A DNA stretch of 64,000 nt from Pseudorhodobacter antarcticus (GTDB lineage Bacteria; Pseudomonadota; Alphaproteobacteria; Rhodobacterales; Rhodobacteraceae). The DNA lies in assembly GCA_945862435.1 (NCBI GenBank), contig CAMAXX010000002.1, positions 103,610-167,609 of the forward strand, in the 5' to 3' direction. A program made the translations under genes and the position numbers. This document shows positions 35,847 through 45,241 of the stretch, piece by piece (the stretch's first letter is position 1; every line of letters starts with the position of its first letter). The notes below the pieces were generated by a model. The model worked only from the letters and a program-made list of their open reading frames with translations. It had not been told where the DNA came from and made no database searches.

Positions 35847-37016
35847 TCATTGCACATCGCCAAAGGCGCGTTGCAACCGTGCCACGGCATCCACAATCAT
35901 CGAGCGCGGCGCGGCAAGGTTAAAGCGCAGGTAACTCTCGCCGCCCTTGCCAAAGGCCGCGCCGTGGTTGGCGGCGATTTTGGCGATGTTTTGCACGCGA
36001 GAGATTACCTCGGCCTGATCCATCCCAAGGGCAGAAAAATCCACCCATGCCAAATAGGTTGCATCCATTTTCATAGACCGCAGGCCCGGAATGGCGTGGA
36101 TACCCGCATCGAAAACCCGTGCGTTTTCAAACAGATGCTCCATCAGCGCGTCCACCCATGCAGCCCCATCAGGGCTGTAGGCGGCGGTGGCCATGAACAG
36201 GCCGAACGAATTGGCCGACATGCCCGCCGCATTATAGGCGGCGGCAAAGCGCATCCGCAGGGCGGTATCTGCAATAATCACATTGCCCGTATGTGCGCCT
36301 GCAATGTTAAAGGTTTTGGTGGTGGCGGTCATCATCACCAGCCTATCCGCTATCCCATCAATATGCGCCATCACGGTGTGTTTCTGGCCCGGCATCACCA
36401 GATCATGGTGGATTTCATCGGACACCAAAATCAGATTATGGCGCGTGCAGAACGCGGCGATTTGCACCAATTCCTGCGCGCTCCACACGCGCCCGCCGGG
36501 GTTATGGGGCGAGCACAGGATGAGCATCGTCTCGCGGCCCGTCAACCGCGCCTCCCACGCTGGAAAGTCCAATTCATAGCGGCCATCTTGCAGCACCAGC
36601 GGACATTCCACCACCTGCCGCCCCGCCGCCGTGATCACGCGGGCAAAAGCGTGATAGACGGGGGTCATCAGCAGCACGCCGTCGCCTTTTTCGGTAAAGG
36701 CCTGAATGCACAGCGCCGTGCCGTTCACCAGCCCATGCGTGGTAAAGATGTGTTTGGTGTTAATTTCCCAGCCATGGCGGGCCTTCATCCACCACTGAAC
36801 GGCGGCCAGATATGCGGCGTCATCGCCGTAATAGCCATAAATCCCATGCGCCAGCATCCGCTCCAGCGCGGCTTGCACGCAGGCGGGCGGGCGAAATTCC
36901 ATATCCGCAACCCACATGGCCAGCCCATCATCAGGCGAGACGCCGTAAAGTGGCTGCATCATATCCCATTTCACCGAATGGGTGCCTTTGCGGGGGGTTA
37001 GGGTATTAAAATCCAT
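35847..37016 (-). CDS. MalY/PatB-type PLP-dependent C-S lyase (aminotransferase fold)
   Basis: Fold-type I PLP enzyme, 389 residues. It opens like PatB/MalY (RKGTHSVKWD, then LAMWVADMEFRPPACVQAAL) and contains TTHGLVNGTALCIQAFTEKGD, CSPHNPGGRVWS, LVSDEIHHDLVMPG and the Schiff-base Lys in TATTKTFNIAG. These proteins cleave cystathionine or related C-S bonds to give a thiol, pyruvate and ammonia. The neighbourhood gives no substrate clue. The divergent gap to def carries several palindromes. Confidence 0.9.
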   Translation of the reverse strand: MDFNTLTPRKGTHSVKWDMMQPLYGVSPDDGLAMWVADMEFRPPACVQAALERMLAHGIYGYYGDDAAYLAAVQWWMKARHGWEINTKHIFTTHGLVNGTALCIQAFTEKGDGVLLMTPVYHAFARVITAAGRQVVECPLVLQDGRYELDFPAWEARLTGRETMLILCSPHNPGGRVWSAQELVQIAAFCTRHNLILVSDEIHHDLVMPGQKHTVMAHIDGIADRLVMMTATTKTFNIAGAHTGNVIIADTALRMRFAAAYNAAGMSANSFGLFMATAAYSPDGAAWVDALMEHLFENARVFDAGIHAIPGLRSMKMDATYLAWVDFSALGMDQAEVISRVQNIAKIAANHGAAFGKGGESYLRFNLAAPRSMIVDAVARLQRAFGDVQ

Positions 37017-37032
37017 GATACGCGCCTTTTTC

Positions 37033-37105
37033 GGTAATTTTACCTAATTTACTATGCTAAATTGGAAAATAAATCCAATAAGAATCCCAGTATAGAAAAT
37101 TTCTA
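37033..37105. promoter_or_regulatory. AT-rich divergent control region with three palindromes
   Basis: Between malY/patB and def lie GGTAA-TT-TTACC (37033-37044), ATTGGA-N7-TCCAAT (37061-37066 and 37074-37079) and TAGAAA-A-TTTCTA (37093-37105). The region is far more AT-rich than the rest of the window and should hold promoters for both genes. Confidence 0.45.
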
Positions 37106-37187
37106 CTTTTGATCTGCGGCCGTGCGAAAACGCGGCATTTTCCCTACCCCTCTTGCACCAAAGCCCACCGCGCCGTAAATCCCCATT

Positions 37188-37703
37188 ATGATACGCGAAA
37201 TTTTGATCCACCCCGACCCGCGCCTGAAAAAACCTTGCGAGCCTATCGCCAAGGTGACCCCAGATATTACCGCCCTTGCCGTCGATATGCTTGAGACGAT
37301 GTATGACGCACCCGGCGTGGGGCTGGCTGCGCCGCAGTTGGGGGTTCTCAAACGCCTTTTCGTGATGGATTGCATCAAGGAAGGCCTGCCAGAGCCGATG
37401 GTGCTGATTAATCCTAAGATTGTTTTCTCATCTGAAGATATGAATGTCTATGAGGAGGGCTGCCTGTCGATCCCTGACCAATATGCCGAAATCACGCGCC
37501 CCCGCGAAGTGACTGTGCAATGGATGGGGCTGGACGGCGCGCAATATGAACGCCAGTTCAGCGGTCTGTGGGCGACGTGCGCGCAGCACGAAATAGATCA
37601 TCTTAACGGGCGTTTATTTATCGACAATCTGGGCCCGCTAAAGCGGCAGATGATTACCCGCAAGATGGAAAAGCTAAAACGCGAGTGGGCGCGCGGGCTA
37701 TGA
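37188..37703 (+). CDS. def: peptide deformylase
   Basis: Removes the formyl group from nascent proteins. All three motifs are intact: GVGLAAPQ (residues 43-50), EGCLS (90-94, metal Cys) and HEIDH (134-138, two metal His and the catalytic Glu). Length 171 is standard. Its stop overlaps the ATG of a degenerate paralogue, and fmt follows, so removal and addition of formyl groups are encoded together. Confidence 0.97.
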   Translation: MIREILIHPDPRLKKPCEPIAKVTPDITALAVDMLETMYDAPGVGLAAPQLGVLKRLFVMDCIKEGLPEPMVLINPKIVFSSEDMNVYEEGCLSIPDQYAEITRPREVTVQWMGLDGAQYERQFSGLWATCAQHEIDHLNGRLFIDNLGPLKRQMITRKMEKLKREWARGL

Positions 37704-38212
37704 GCGCGCCTTATCCGCGCCCGTTTGTGCCCTATCCGCACAAGGCATTGCGCGCGGGCGCGGCCCCTGTGGCTGCGATCAGCGATGACATTCGCGCCCT
37801 GTGGGACGAGATGATTGTCGCCATGGATGCGATGCCTGGCGTTGGTCTTGCCGCTGTTCAATTGGGCGTGCCTTTGGCGCTGGCGGTTGTGGATGCGTCC
37901 GATGCGCGGGGCCAAGCGGTGCGTATGGCCAGCCCGCGTATTCTGCACGCTTCGGCCCAGATGCGCGTGCATGAGGAGGCTTCCCCAAATCTGCTGGGCG
38001 TATCAGCGGTCATCGCGCGGCCCCGCGCGGTGACGATCGAGTTTTTGAACGCGCAAGGCGCCATGGAACAACGCGATTTTGTTGGGCTTTGGGCAACCTC
38101 GGTGCAACATCAAATCGACCATCTGGCGGGTAAGATGTATTTTGATTATCTGTCCCCTTTAAAGCGTAAAATGCTGCTGGCAAAGGCGGATAAATGGGCC
38201 AAGCGGAACTAG
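37700..38212 (+). CDS. peptide-deformylase-like protein lacking active-site residues
   Basis: A 170-residue paralogue of the preceding Def with the fold conserved (GVGLAAVQ at 47-54, [19 protein letters not shown] at 137-141). Aligned to Def, the metal-ligand Cys is Ser95 (EEGCLS reads EEASPN) and the catalytic Glu is Gln138. The two histidines remain. It should be inactive or altered as a deformylase, yet the frame is intact, coupled to def by an ATGA overlap and 10 bases from fmt, so it is maintained. Confidence 0.9.
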   Translation: MSAPYPRPFVPYPHKALRAGAAPVAAISDDIRALWDEMIVAMDAMPGVGLAAVQLGVPLALAVVDASDARGQAVRMASPRILHASAQMRVHEEASPNLLGVSAVIARPRAVTIEFLNAQGAMEQRDFVGLWATSVQHQIDHLAGKMYFDYLSPLKRKMLLAKADKWAKRN

Positions 38213-38222
38213 GGGCGCGGGC

Positions 38223-39116
38223 ATGAATATCATCTTCATGGGCACGCCCGATTTTTCGGTTCCTATCTTGCAGGCGCTGGCATCGCAGCATCAGGTTCGG
38301 GCGGTTTACTGCCAGCCCCCTCGCCCCGCTGGGCGCGGCAAGGCAGATCGGCCTAGCCCTGTGCAACTGGCTGCGCAAGCCTTGGGCCTGCCTGTGCGCC
38401 ATCCTATGAGTTTGAAAGGCGCGCAGGAGCAGTCCGAATTTGCCGCGCTGGGTGCCGATATTGCCGTGGTTGTGGCTTACGGGCTAATCCTGCCGCAGGC
38501 AGTTTTGGACGCGCCGCGCATGGGCTGCGTGAACATCCACGCCAGCCTTTTGCCGCGCTGGCGCGGCGCGGCCCCCATTCACCGCGCGATTATGGCGGGG
38601 GATCTTGAGACGGGGATTTGCATCATGCAGATGGAGGCGGGGCTGGACACGGGGCCCGTGCTGGCGCGCGCTGCGCTAGGCATCGGGGCAAGTGAGACGA
38701 CCGCCGAATTGCATGACCGTTTGTCGGCACTGGGGGCGGATATGATCGTGCAAATCTTGCCGCGCCTGCCTCTTTTTGCCGAACCTCAGGCACAGGAGGG
38801 CGTGAGTTATGCTGCCAAGATCGATAAGGCCGAAGCGCGGGTAAACTGGGCCCGCCCTGCCGATGAGATTGCGCGCCAGATCAACGGGCTGTCGCCGTTT
38901 CCGGGCGCTTGGATAGAGATTGGCGGCGAAAGGGTAAAGCTGCTGCGCGCGGCGTTGGGCAAAGGCCAAGGCGATGCAGGCGCGCATTTGGGCGGGTTTT
39001 TGGTTGCCTGCGCCACAGGCGCGGTGCAAATTCTAGAGATGCAGCGCGAAGGCAAGCGGCGCGGCACTGCCGATGAATTCCTGCGCGGCGCAAGCCTGCC
39101 CGACATCTTGCGGTAA
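38223..39116 (+). CDS. fmt: methionyl-tRNA formyltransferase
   Basis: Formylates initiator Met-tRNA with 10-formyl-THF. Seen: [16 protein letters not shown], the catalytic block [21 protein letters not shown] (Asn and His), and [13 protein letters not shown] with the catalytic Asp; the C-terminal tRNA-binding OB-like domain ([13 protein letters not shown]) follows. Length 297 is slightly short of the E. coli enzyme but usual here. Last gene of the def-def-like-fmt operon. Confidence 0.97.
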   Translation: MNIIFMGTPDFSVPILQALASQHQVRAVYCQPPRPAGRGKADRPSPVQLAAQALGLPVRHPMSLKGAQEQSEFAALGADIAVVVAYGLILPQAVLDAPRMGCVNIHASLLPRWRGAAPIHRAIMAGDLETGICIMQMEAGLDTGPVLARAALGIGASETTAELHDRLSALGADMIVQILPRLPLFAEPQAQEGVSYAAKIDKAEARVNWARPADEIARQINGLSPFPGAWIEIGGERVKLLRAALGKGQGDAGAHLGGFLVACATGAVQILEMQREGKRRGTADEFLRGASLPDILR

Positions 39117-39200
39117 ATTCGGATATCTTCCCCCTTCATTTGTCGGCCCCGCCCCCCATATGCAAAGCAGGCAACAGGGTTGCAAAAATGGGGGTCATCC

Positions 39201-39437
39201 ATGTCGATCATCGCACTGATTATCTTTGGCATTGCTGCGGGGTTCATCGCCACCAAAGTCATGCGGCTGGATGTTGACTTGCCCACGACCATTGCCATCG
39301 GCGTGGGCGGCGCGCTGATTGGCGGGCTGGTTTTGCAGGGCCTGTCGATGATTGCAGGGATGCTGTCGGGTTTTGTTGGCGCTGTGCTGGGCGCAGTATT
39401 GCTGATTTGGGCGTATAAAACCTATATTGCGAAATAA
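39201..39437 (+). CDS. GlsB/YeaQ/YmgE-like small membrane protein
   Basis: A 78-residue hydrophobic protein with three membrane segments: IIALIIFGIAAGFIATKVM, IAIGVGGALIGGLVLQGLS and GFVGAVLGAVLLIWAY. Glycine-zipper spacing matches the transglycosylase-associated (YeaQ/GlsB) family. Members are stress-linked membrane proteins without a defined activity. It faces the convergent TetR-like gene with no gap. Confidence 0.85.
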   Translation: MSIIALIIFGIAAGFIATKVMRLDVDLPTTIAIGVGGALIGGLVLQGLSMIAGMLSGFVGAVLGAVLLIWAYKTYIAK

Positions 39438-39950
39438 TCAGTCTAGGCTGCGGATCAACTCGCCAAAACGATAGGTCTTGCCACCTGCATCGCCCCAAGC
39501 CAAGCGGCCCTGCCATGCTGCGAAAATCAGGCCCGCAGTGTTACGCCCTGAAATTCCACCCCCGAAATGGGCGGCCAATATTGTCTCAACGTCTGCGCGA
39601 TAGGCGCTGGCGGCGGTGCGCGCCTCGGGAATGCGCAGGCTGTGCGACAATAGGGCGGGCAAATCGGCAAAATCGGCCTGCACTTTTAAAAATTCTTGCA
39701 CGTCTTTTGGGCTGCGGCCCATATCCTGCGCGGCGCTTTGCGCCAATTTGGTCAGATCGGCCCATGCCGCCTGCAGCGCCCCACTGACCATAGCGGGTTG
39801 GCTGCCAAAGCGTAAAACCAGCGCTGGGGCCGACAGGCCCGTGGCACCCGCCACTTCGCGGAAAGATACAGCCTTTTCTCCGCTGCGCAGCAACCGCTCG
39901 CGCACGATGGAAAGAACGGCAGCATCGGATATAAGTTTTGTGCGTGACAT
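39438..39950 (-). CDS. TetR-family-like transcriptional regulator
   Basis: The first 50 residues form a TetR-type helix-turn-helix (AVLSIVRERLLRSGEKAVSFREVAGATGLSAPALVLRFGSQPAM). The ligand domain (about 110 residues) is shorter than usual and has no recognised signature. The divergent neighbour is the FkbM methyltransferase gene, 105 bases away, a plausible target. Effector unknown. Confidence 0.75.
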   Translation of the reverse strand: MSRTKLISDAAVLSIVRERLLRSGEKAVSFREVAGATGLSAPALVLRFGSQPAMVSGALQAAWADLTKLAQSAAQDMGRSPKDVQEFLKVQADFADLPALLSHSLRIPEARTAASAYRADVETILAAHFGGGISGRNTAGLIFAAWQGRLAWGDAGGKTYRFGELIRSLD

Positions 39951-40055
39951 AGGTCTAATATGAATGATCGTTCTGATTTTTCAAGCCAAAGTTGCGCGAT
40001 TGCTGGACACTTTAGGTTGAATTTGCCAATCTGCCCGAAATATGGGGGCAGATTT

Positions 40056-40790
40056 ATGGATGATGACGATCTAGACGGCGAGGATATGGCCGAAGCGATG
40101 GGCCGCAAGCCATCGTCCAAGCCGCTGCCCTCCACCCCTGAAGAGATTGAGGCGATGGTGCGGCGGCAAAAGCGCAATCTGCGCCGCGCTTGGGCCGATG
40201 GGTATCTGCTGGCGGTTTGCGCCATGCTGAAACCCGGGGATTTGGCGCTGGATTTGGGCGCGAATATGGGCGTGGTCAGTGATAAGCTGGTCGCCACGGG
40301 CGCGGATGTGATTGCGTACGAGCCTGACCCATTTGCCTTTGGCAAGCTGCAAGACCGCTTTGAAGGCGTGCCCAATATCACGCTGGTCAATGCGGCTGTT
40401 GGGGTTGGCACAGGAACTGTGCGGCTGATGCGGGCGGATAATTTTGCCGCCAACCCCGAAGGCGCGTCGGTGAAAAGCACAATTTTGGACGGCGGGCGGC
40501 GGATTGATGCGGAAAATTCCATCGAAGTGCCGCTTTTGGATTTTCCAACCCTGCTAAAAGGTTTTGTCGCAGATCGCGGGGAAGTCGCCTTTGTGAAGAT
40601 GGATATCGAGGGGGCGGAAGTGGATATTCTGGAAGCCATGCACAAGGGTGGCCTGTTCGCGCACACCCGCTGCCTTGTCGCCGAAACGCATGAGCGTAAG
40701 TTTAAAGATTTGCGTGCAAGGTATAAGGCGCTGCGGGCTGATGTTGCCGCCAATTACCATGCGGGCAAGGTCAATCTGGATTGGATTTAG
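40056..40790 (+). CDS. FkbM-family methyltransferase
   Basis: A 244-residue SAM-dependent methyltransferase: motif I LALDLGANMGVVSDKL, VIAYEPDPFAF with the acidic SAM ligand, then VAFVKMDIEGAEVDILEAM, the FkbM hallmark. It has an acidic N-terminal tail (MDDDDLDGEDMAEAMG). FkbM enzymes O-methylate sugars or small molecules; the substrate is not shown by context. The start at MDDDD is preceded by TGGGGGCA. The 3' end overlaps the convergent TRIC-like gene by 20 bases. Confidence 0.85.
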   Translation: MDDDDLDGEDMAEAMGRKPSSKPLPSTPEEIEAMVRRQKRNLRRAWADGYLLAVCAMLKPGDLALDLGANMGVVSDKLVATGADVIAYEPDPFAFGKLQDRFEGVPNITLVNAAVGVGTGTVRLMRADNFAANPEGASVKSTILDGGRRIDAENSIEVPLLDFPTLLKGFVADRGEVAFVKMDIEGAEVDILEAMHKGGLFAHTRCLVAETHERKFKDLRARYKALRADVAANYHAGKVNLDWI

Positions 40791-41454
40791 CGTGTTTCAC
40801 TTTAGGCGCGTCCGCATTCATTTTGGGCGCGTCCGCGCGGGGCGGCATGGATTTGTAAACAGGCATGCGCCAGCCAAGACCGATAGATCCTGCCCGCAAA
40901 ATCAACGTGACAGCCGCGCAGATCAACAGCGACGTGCGCATGTCCAGCCCCGCCCAAACAGCCAGCAGCGCTGCGCCAGCGCCTGCAAAGGCGGCGGTTG
41001 CGTAAATCTCTCCCTGTTTTAGCACAAGCGGCACTTCATTGCAGACCACATCGCGCATCAGCCCGCCCAAAACCCCGGTAATCACCCCCATGACCAAAAC
41101 CACAGGCCAGCTTTGCTCCATGTCCAGCGACACGCCCACCCCCGCAGGCACGGCCACGGCAAGGGCAAAGGCATCCAGCCACAGGATCGCGCGGTAGCGG
41201 CTTTCAATAAGGTGGGCGGTAAAGAACACCGCCACCGCCGCCAAAACAGCAGCAAGTAGGATAGATGGGTCAGCCACCCAAAACACTGCCGTCCGGTTCA
41301 AAAGCACATCACGCATCGTGCCGCCGCCCACCGCCGTAAGGCAGGCGATAAAGATAAACCCAACGATATCCAACTGGCTGCGCGAAGCGACAAGCGCCCC
41401 CGTCAGGCCAAAGACCACGACCGCCGCGATATCAAGGATATACAGCAGCGTCAT
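40771..41454 (-). CDS. TRIC/UPF0126 (YadS-like) channel family protein
   Basis: The protein has seven hydrophobic helices arranged as two repeats, each with the family glycine motif followed by [20 protein letters not shown] and [22 protein letters not shown]. This is the bacterial TRIC cation channel/UPF0126 family of the inner membrane. A short basic tail contains two near copies of ADAPK. It is coupled to rnhA by a 4-base overlap. Confidence 0.92.
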   Translation of the reverse strand: MTLLYILDIAAVVVFGLTGALVASRSQLDIVGFIFIACLTAVGGGTMRDVLLNRTAVFWVADPSILLAAVLAAVAVFFTAHLIESRYRAILWLDAFALAVAVPAGVGVSLDMEQSWPVVLVMGVITGVLGGLMRDVVCNEVPLVLKQGEIYATAAFAGAGAALLAVWAGLDMRTSLLICAAVTLILRAGSIGLGWRMPVYKSMPPRADAPKMNADAPKVKHAKSNPD

Positions 41455-41936
41455 GCTGCCCCGTCAGATTTCGGAGAACCCGATTTTGGCTTAAACGGGG
41501 CCATGCCCGCGCGGGCCAGCTCGTCAGCACGTTCATTCTCGGCATGGCCCGCATGGCCCTTGATCCATTTCCATGTTACGCTGTGCCGCGATTGTGCCGC
41601 GTCCAGCCGCTGCCACAAATCAACATTCTTTACAGGCGATCCCCCCGCCGTGCGCCAATTCTTGCGCTTCCACCCATGTATCCATTCCGTCACGCCATTT
41701 TTGACATAGGCAGAATCGGTGATGATGGTCAGATCGGATGGCTTGTTCAGCGCCTCTAGCGCGGAAATTGCGGCCATCAATTCCATGCGGTTGTTCGTGG
41801 TATCGGCCTCGCCCCCTTGCAGGGTGCGTTCCTTTACCACCGCGCCGCCCTCGCGCGCCAGCAGCAAAACACCCCAACCGCCAGGGCCAGGGTTGCCCGA
41901 ACAGGCTCCGTCGGTATAGGCGAACAAGTCGGGCAA
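41451..41936 (-). CDS. rnhA: ribonuclease HI
   Basis: Cleaves RNA in RNA-DNA hybrids. The catalytic acids are present: [17 protein letters not shown] (Asp), [16 protein letters not shown] (Glu), [13 protein letters not shown] (Asp) and [11 protein letters not shown] (Asp), with the basic WKRKNWRT protrusion. I use a TTG start ([10 protein letters not shown]) because AAAGGAG lies 6 bases before it; 161 residues fits the family. Longer ATG frames add unrelated sequence. Confidence 0.96.
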   Translation of the reverse strand: MPDLFAYTDGACSGNPGPGGWGVLLLAREGGAVVKERTLQGGEADTTNNRMELMAAISALEALNKPSDLTIITDSAYVKNGVTEWIHGWKRKNWRTAGGSPVKNVDLWQRLDAAQSRHSVTWKWIKGHAGHAENERADELARAGMAPFKPKSGSPKSDGAA

Positions 41937-41965
41937 TGCGGCTCCTTTGGCGGGTTTATGCGGGC

Positions 41966-42409
41966 TTAGCCTAGCCAAATCGAAAGGCCAAGGCAGGCCA
42001 GCACCACGGCGGTCAGAATGCTGCGCAGGCGCATCCACCACGGTGGGGTCAGGCCTGCACGTGCAAAGGCCCAATCGAGCGCGAGCAGCACGGCAAATCC
42101 AATGGCTAAGGTCATGGGTTCTTGGCGGTCGGGCAAGAACGAGGTGAAGAACACCCACAGCGCGGGGGCGACCGATGCGGCATAGGCCCAAAGCCCCGCG
42201 CCGCCCTTGGCAGCAAAGCCCCACAAAACCCCCGCCATAAAGGCCAAGATCACGCGGCCATAGGCGTGCATCACCATTTGACCATAGCCCGCCAAGGGCA
42301 GATCTATGCCGCCCATCGGGTAAGTGGGACGCAGGGTAATCACGGCAGCGGCGGCGACGAACGGGATCAAGCCTGCAAGGCCCAGCAGCAGCGCAGATCG
42401 GGGAATCAT
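41966..42409 (-). CDS. DUF3429 membrane protein
   Basis: A 147-residue membrane protein with four to five helices ([73 protein letters not shown]). The AFMAGVLWG and LDW elements match DUF3429. Function unknown. Its start overlaps the ispH stop by 4 bases, and rnhA follows 29 bases downstream. Confidence 0.85.
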   Translation of the reverse strand: MIPRSALLLGLAGLIPFVAAAAVITLRPTYPMGGIDLPLAGYGQMVMHAYGRVILAFMAGVLWGFAAKGGAGLWAYAASVAPALWVFFTSFLPDRQEPMTLAIGFAVLLALDWAFARAGLTPPWWMRLRSILTAVVLACLGLSIWLG

Positions 42410-43359
42410 ACCGCCTCTCGCAGCACGCGAGGCACTTTGAATTCTACCGCTTCAACCGCCGTTTCCACCAACTCCACCGTCACGTCATATCGCGCGCGAA
42501 AGGCGTCGATCACCTCGTTCACCAACACTTCGGGGGCCGATGCGCCCGCCGTCAGCCCCAGCGCTGAAATACCCTCCAGCGCGCGCCAATCAATTTCCGC
42601 CGCGCGCTGGATCAACTGGGCATAGGCGCAGCCCGCATTCGCCCCCACTTCGACCAAGCGGCGCGAGTTGGACGAATTTGGCGCGCCGATCACCAGCAGC
42701 GCGTCAATCTTGCCCGCAATCGCCTTAACGGCGGCTTGGCGGTTGGTGGTCGCATAACAAATGTCTTCTTTATGCGGGCCGATTATGGTGGGAAAGCGCG
42801 CTTGCAGGGCAGCGACAATCCCTGCGGTATCATCCACCGATAGGGTGGTTTGCGTGATATAGGCCAGCTTGCCCTCATCGCGCGGGACAAGACCTGCCAC
42901 ATCTTCGGCGGTTTCCACCAGCAAAACCTCTCCTTCGGGCAATTGGCCCATCGTGCCGATGGTTTCAGGATGACCCGCGTGGCCGATCATCACCATTTGA
43001 AGCCCCGCATCATAATGGCGCTGCGCTTCGTTGTGCACTTTGGTCACTAGGGGGCAGGTGGCATCGACTGCGATCATCTGGCGGGCCTGCGCCGCCGCTG
43101 GCACCGATTTGGGCACGCCGTGCGCTGAAAACACCACGGGGCGGTCGGTGGGGCATTCGTCTAATTCTTCGACGAATACAGCCCCTTGCGCCCGCAGGGC
43201 ATCTACGACAAATTTGTTATGCACAATCTCGTGGCGCACATAGACGGGCGCCCCCCATTTTTGCAGCGCCAATTCAACGATTTTGATGGCGCGGTCAACG
43301 CCCGCGCAAAACCCGCGCGGGGCAGCCAGGTACAGTGTTAGCGGTGGCAGCGCACTCAT
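42406..43359 (-). CDS. ispH: 4-hydroxy-3-methylbut-2-enyl diphosphate reductase
   Basis: Last enzyme of the MEP isoprenoid pathway, a [4Fe-4S] protein making IPP and DMAPP. The three cluster cysteines are Cys18 ([13 protein letters not shown]), Cys102 ([12 protein letters not shown]) and Cys201 ([12 protein letters not shown]). The catalytic region includes TQTTLSVDD, and [11 protein letters not shown] is intact. Length 317 is standard. It is coupled to the DUF3429 gene. Confidence 0.97.
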   Translation of the reverse strand: MSALPPLTLYLAAPRGFCAGVDRAIKIVELALQKWGAPVYVRHEIVHNKFVVDALRAQGAVFVEELDECPTDRPVVFSAHGVPKSVPAAAQARQMIAVDATCPLVTKVHNEAQRHYDAGLQMVMIGHAGHPETIGTMGQLPEGEVLLVETAEDVAGLVPRDEGKLAYITQTTLSVDDTAGIVAALQARFPTIIGPHKEDICYATTNRQAAVKAIAGKIDALLVIGAPNSSNSRRLVEVGANAGCAYAQLIQRAAEIDWRALEGISALGLTAGASAPEVLVNEVIDAFRARYDVTVELVETAVEAVEFKVPRVLREAV

Positions 43360-43362
43360 GTC

Positions 43363-43989
43363 TCATCCTATGGTTTTTGCAAACTTTAGGCGGGCTTGGC
43401 GCGCAGGTCTAGGCCTTGTCGCGGCGAGGCGGCTATTTTGCAGTCGCAGCTTCGGCCTCGTATTCGGGGCGCGGCCGATCACATCGCGCAACTCGTCTAG
43501 TTCGATGAAATTGTCGCATTGGCGGCGCAACTCGTCCGAAATCATCGGCGGCTGGCTGCGGATGGTGGACACAACCGACACGCGCACGCCTTGGCGCTGC
43601 AAGCTTTCGATCAGCGGGCGGAAATCGCCATCGCCCGAAAACAGCACAACATGGTCAACATGGGGGGCCAGTTCCATTGCATTGACGGTCAATTCAATAT
43701 CCATATTGCCCTTGACCTTACGGCGGCCCATCGAATCAGTATATTCTTTGGCGTTTTTGGTCACCATGGTAAAGCCGTTATAGTTCAGCCAATCGACCAA
43801 AGGGCGCAGGGGCGAGTATTCGTCATTTTCCAACAGCGCGGTGTAGTAAAAGGCGCGTAGCAATTTGCCGCGCCGCAAAAACTCTGTGCGCAACAGTTTG
43901 TAATCTATATCAAATCCCAGCGCCTTGGACGCCGCGTATAGATTTGACCCATCAATGAATAGTGCAAGCCGCTCGTCTTTATAAAACAA
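43363..43989 (-). CDS. NYN-domain (LabA/DUF88) putative RNase
   Basis: NYN domains are PIN-like nucleases. Seen: LALFIDGSNLYAASKALGF (first Asp), RKVKGNMDIELTVNAME (Asp), VVLFSGDGDFRPLIESLQRQG (two Asp) and VSVVSTIRS. The C-terminal tail is basic (RPRPARQARLKF), suited to RNA binding. Start is TTG after GAGGTAA. It lies 3 bases before ispH on the same strand and is divergent from folK. Confidence 0.9.
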   Translation of the reverse strand: MFYKDERLALFIDGSNLYAASKALGFDIDYKLLRTEFLRRGKLLRAFYYTALLENDEYSPLRPLVDWLNYNGFTMVTKNAKEYTDSMGRRKVKGNMDIELTVNAMELAPHVDHVVLFSGDGDFRPLIESLQRQGVRVSVVSTIRSQPPMISDELRRQCDNFIELDELRDVIGRAPNTRPKLRLQNSRLAATRPRPARQARLKFAKTIG

Positions 43990-44102
43990 AATTTACCTCT
44001 TTTTTTCTGCCACGTTGTCAAATGCCTTGTCGTCAAATCTTGCCACAAAGCCGGCCATTAACCATTATGACTAGCACTTTCGGCAAATGGATACCTTGTA
44101 GA

Positions 44103-44132
44103 ATAATTGGTCTATAACAGGATAATTGGACT
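44103..44132. repeat. 19-base-spaced direct repeat between NYN gene and folK
   Basis: ATAATTGG(T/A)CT occurs at 44103-44113 and 44122-44132. A 19-base phase in a divergent 206-base gap suggests binding sites for a dimeric regulator. The rest of the gap is AT-rich with no clear promoter pair. Confidence 0.35.
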
Positions 44133-44195
44133 AGGCAAGCGGGGCGCGATGATTTTACACACAGGTCCAGAGCACGCCCAAAAAGGTAGCATGAT

Positions 44196-44762
44196 ATGCA
44201 GGTGTTGATCGCGCTAGGGGCGAATTTGTTCAATCAGGGCTTATCGCCCCAAGAAACCCTTGCCCAAGCGCTTCATGACATTGAAATCGAAGGTTTTTCG
44301 GTAGGTAAGTGCAGCCGATTTTTCCAAACGCCAGCCTTTCCTGTGGGGGCTGGGCCAGATTACGTCAATGCAGCGGCGCGCCTTCAGATTGCAGACAATC
44401 TGACGCCCGAACAGGTCTATGCTCCCTTGGCAAAGATCGAAGCTGCCCACGGGCGCGAGCGGGTGCAGCGTTGGGGTGGGCGCACGCTGGATATCGACCT
44501 TTTGGCGATAGAGGGGCAAATCGCGCCCGATAATGCCGCGTTTCTGCATTGGGCCAATTTGGACAGCGCCGCGCAGCATCAGATTGCTCCGAACCAAATG
44601 ATTGTGCCCCATCCGCGCCTGCACGAACGCGCTTTTGTTTTGGTGCCGCTATTGGATATCGCGCCAGATTGGCAGCATCCTGTTTACAGGCAAACTGTGC
44701 GCCAGATGCATGACGCGCTGCCAAAGGCAGAGCGTGACAGCGTTGTGCCGCTGACTGCCTAA
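44196..44762 (+). CDS. folK: 2-amino-4-hydroxy-6-hydroxymethyldihydropteridine diphosphokinase
   Basis: Folate pathway enzyme that activates hydroxymethyl-dihydropterin. Motifs: LIALGANLFNQ, FQTPAFPVGAGPDYVNAAARL, RERVQRWGGRTLDIDLLAI (metal Asp pair) and VPHPRLHERAFVLVPLLDIAPDW. Length 188 is typical for alphaproteobacteria. Next on the strand is rpoZ after 85 bases. Confidence 0.96.
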   Translation: MQVLIALGANLFNQGLSPQETLAQALHDIEIEGFSVGKCSRFFQTPAFPVGAGPDYVNAAARLQIADNLTPEQVYAPLAKIEAAHGRERVQRWGGRTLDIDLLAIEGQIAPDNAAFLHWANLDSAAQHQIAPNQMIVPHPRLHERAFVLVPLLDIAPDWQHPVYRQTVRQMHDALPKAERDSVVPLTA

Positions 44763-44781
44763 CATCGGATCGATTATACCC

Positions 44782-44810
44782 TTGTCAATTGTATAAATCC
44801 CGCCTAGTTA
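44782..44810 (+). promoter_or_regulatory. candidate promoter of rpoZ-rel
   Basis: TTGTCA (44782-44787) and TAGTTA (44805-44810) are spaced 17 bases, 38 bases before the rpoZ ATG. The -10 box is weak, so this is a tentative call. Confidence 0.35.
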
Positions 44811-44847
44811 CACGTTTTCAAAGCCCTTCCTGTATTGGAGTGTCCCC

Positions 44848-45201
44848 ATGGCCCGCGTGACGGTAGAAGATTGCGTTGACAAAGTTCCCAACCGGTTTGA
44901 ACTGGTTATGCTGGCCGCGCACCGTGCCCGCGAGATGCAGGCAGGGTCAAACCCAACGGTTGACCGCGACAACGACAAGAACCCTGTCGTTGCCCTGCGC
45001 GAAATTGCCGAGGAAACGCAGCTTGCCGAAAGCCTGCGCGAGCGGATGATCGAAAGCTACCAGACCCAGATCGAAGTCGACGAGCCTGAAGAAGATCAGA
45101 TGGCCCTTTTGATGACGGGCGATATCGACCGTCCCGCCCATGATGACATGAGCGAGGAAAAACTTCTGCGCGCCCTTATGGAAGCGCAAGGGGATAACTA
45201 A
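44848..45201 (+). CDS. rpoZ: RNA polymerase omega subunit
   Basis: Omega folds around the beta-prime C terminus. The start [30 protein letters not shown] is diagnostic, with [17 protein letters not shown] following. Length 117 is usual for Rhodobacterales, with an acidic C-terminal tail. It directly precedes rel, the conserved rpoZ-spoT order; omega is also part of a ppGpp site in other proteobacteria. Confidence 0.97.
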   Translation: MARVTVEDCVDKVPNRFELVMLAAHRAREMQAGSNPTVDRDNDKNPVVALREIAEETQLAESLRERMIESYQTQIEVDEPEEDQMALLMTGDIDRPAHDDMSEEKLLRALMEAQGDN

Positions 45202-45222
45202 CTAGGGACGTGCGGGCGATGA

Positions 45223-45236
45223 TGCCCATCGGGGCA
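45223..45236 (+). promoter_or_regulatory. hairpin over the rel ribosome site
   Basis: TGCCC (45223-45227) pairs with GGGCA (45232-45236) on an ATCG loop, masking the GGGG just before the rel ATG at 45242. It could lower translation initiation, but the stem is short. Confidence 0.3.
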
Positions 45237-45241
45237 AACAG

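Noticed and set aside
35850..37001. 383-codon open frame on the + strand opposite malY/patB
   Set aside because: It mirrors a clear PLP-enzyme gene. The translation is rich in His, Arg and Pro with no domain, and GC-rich codon bias creates such antisense frames.
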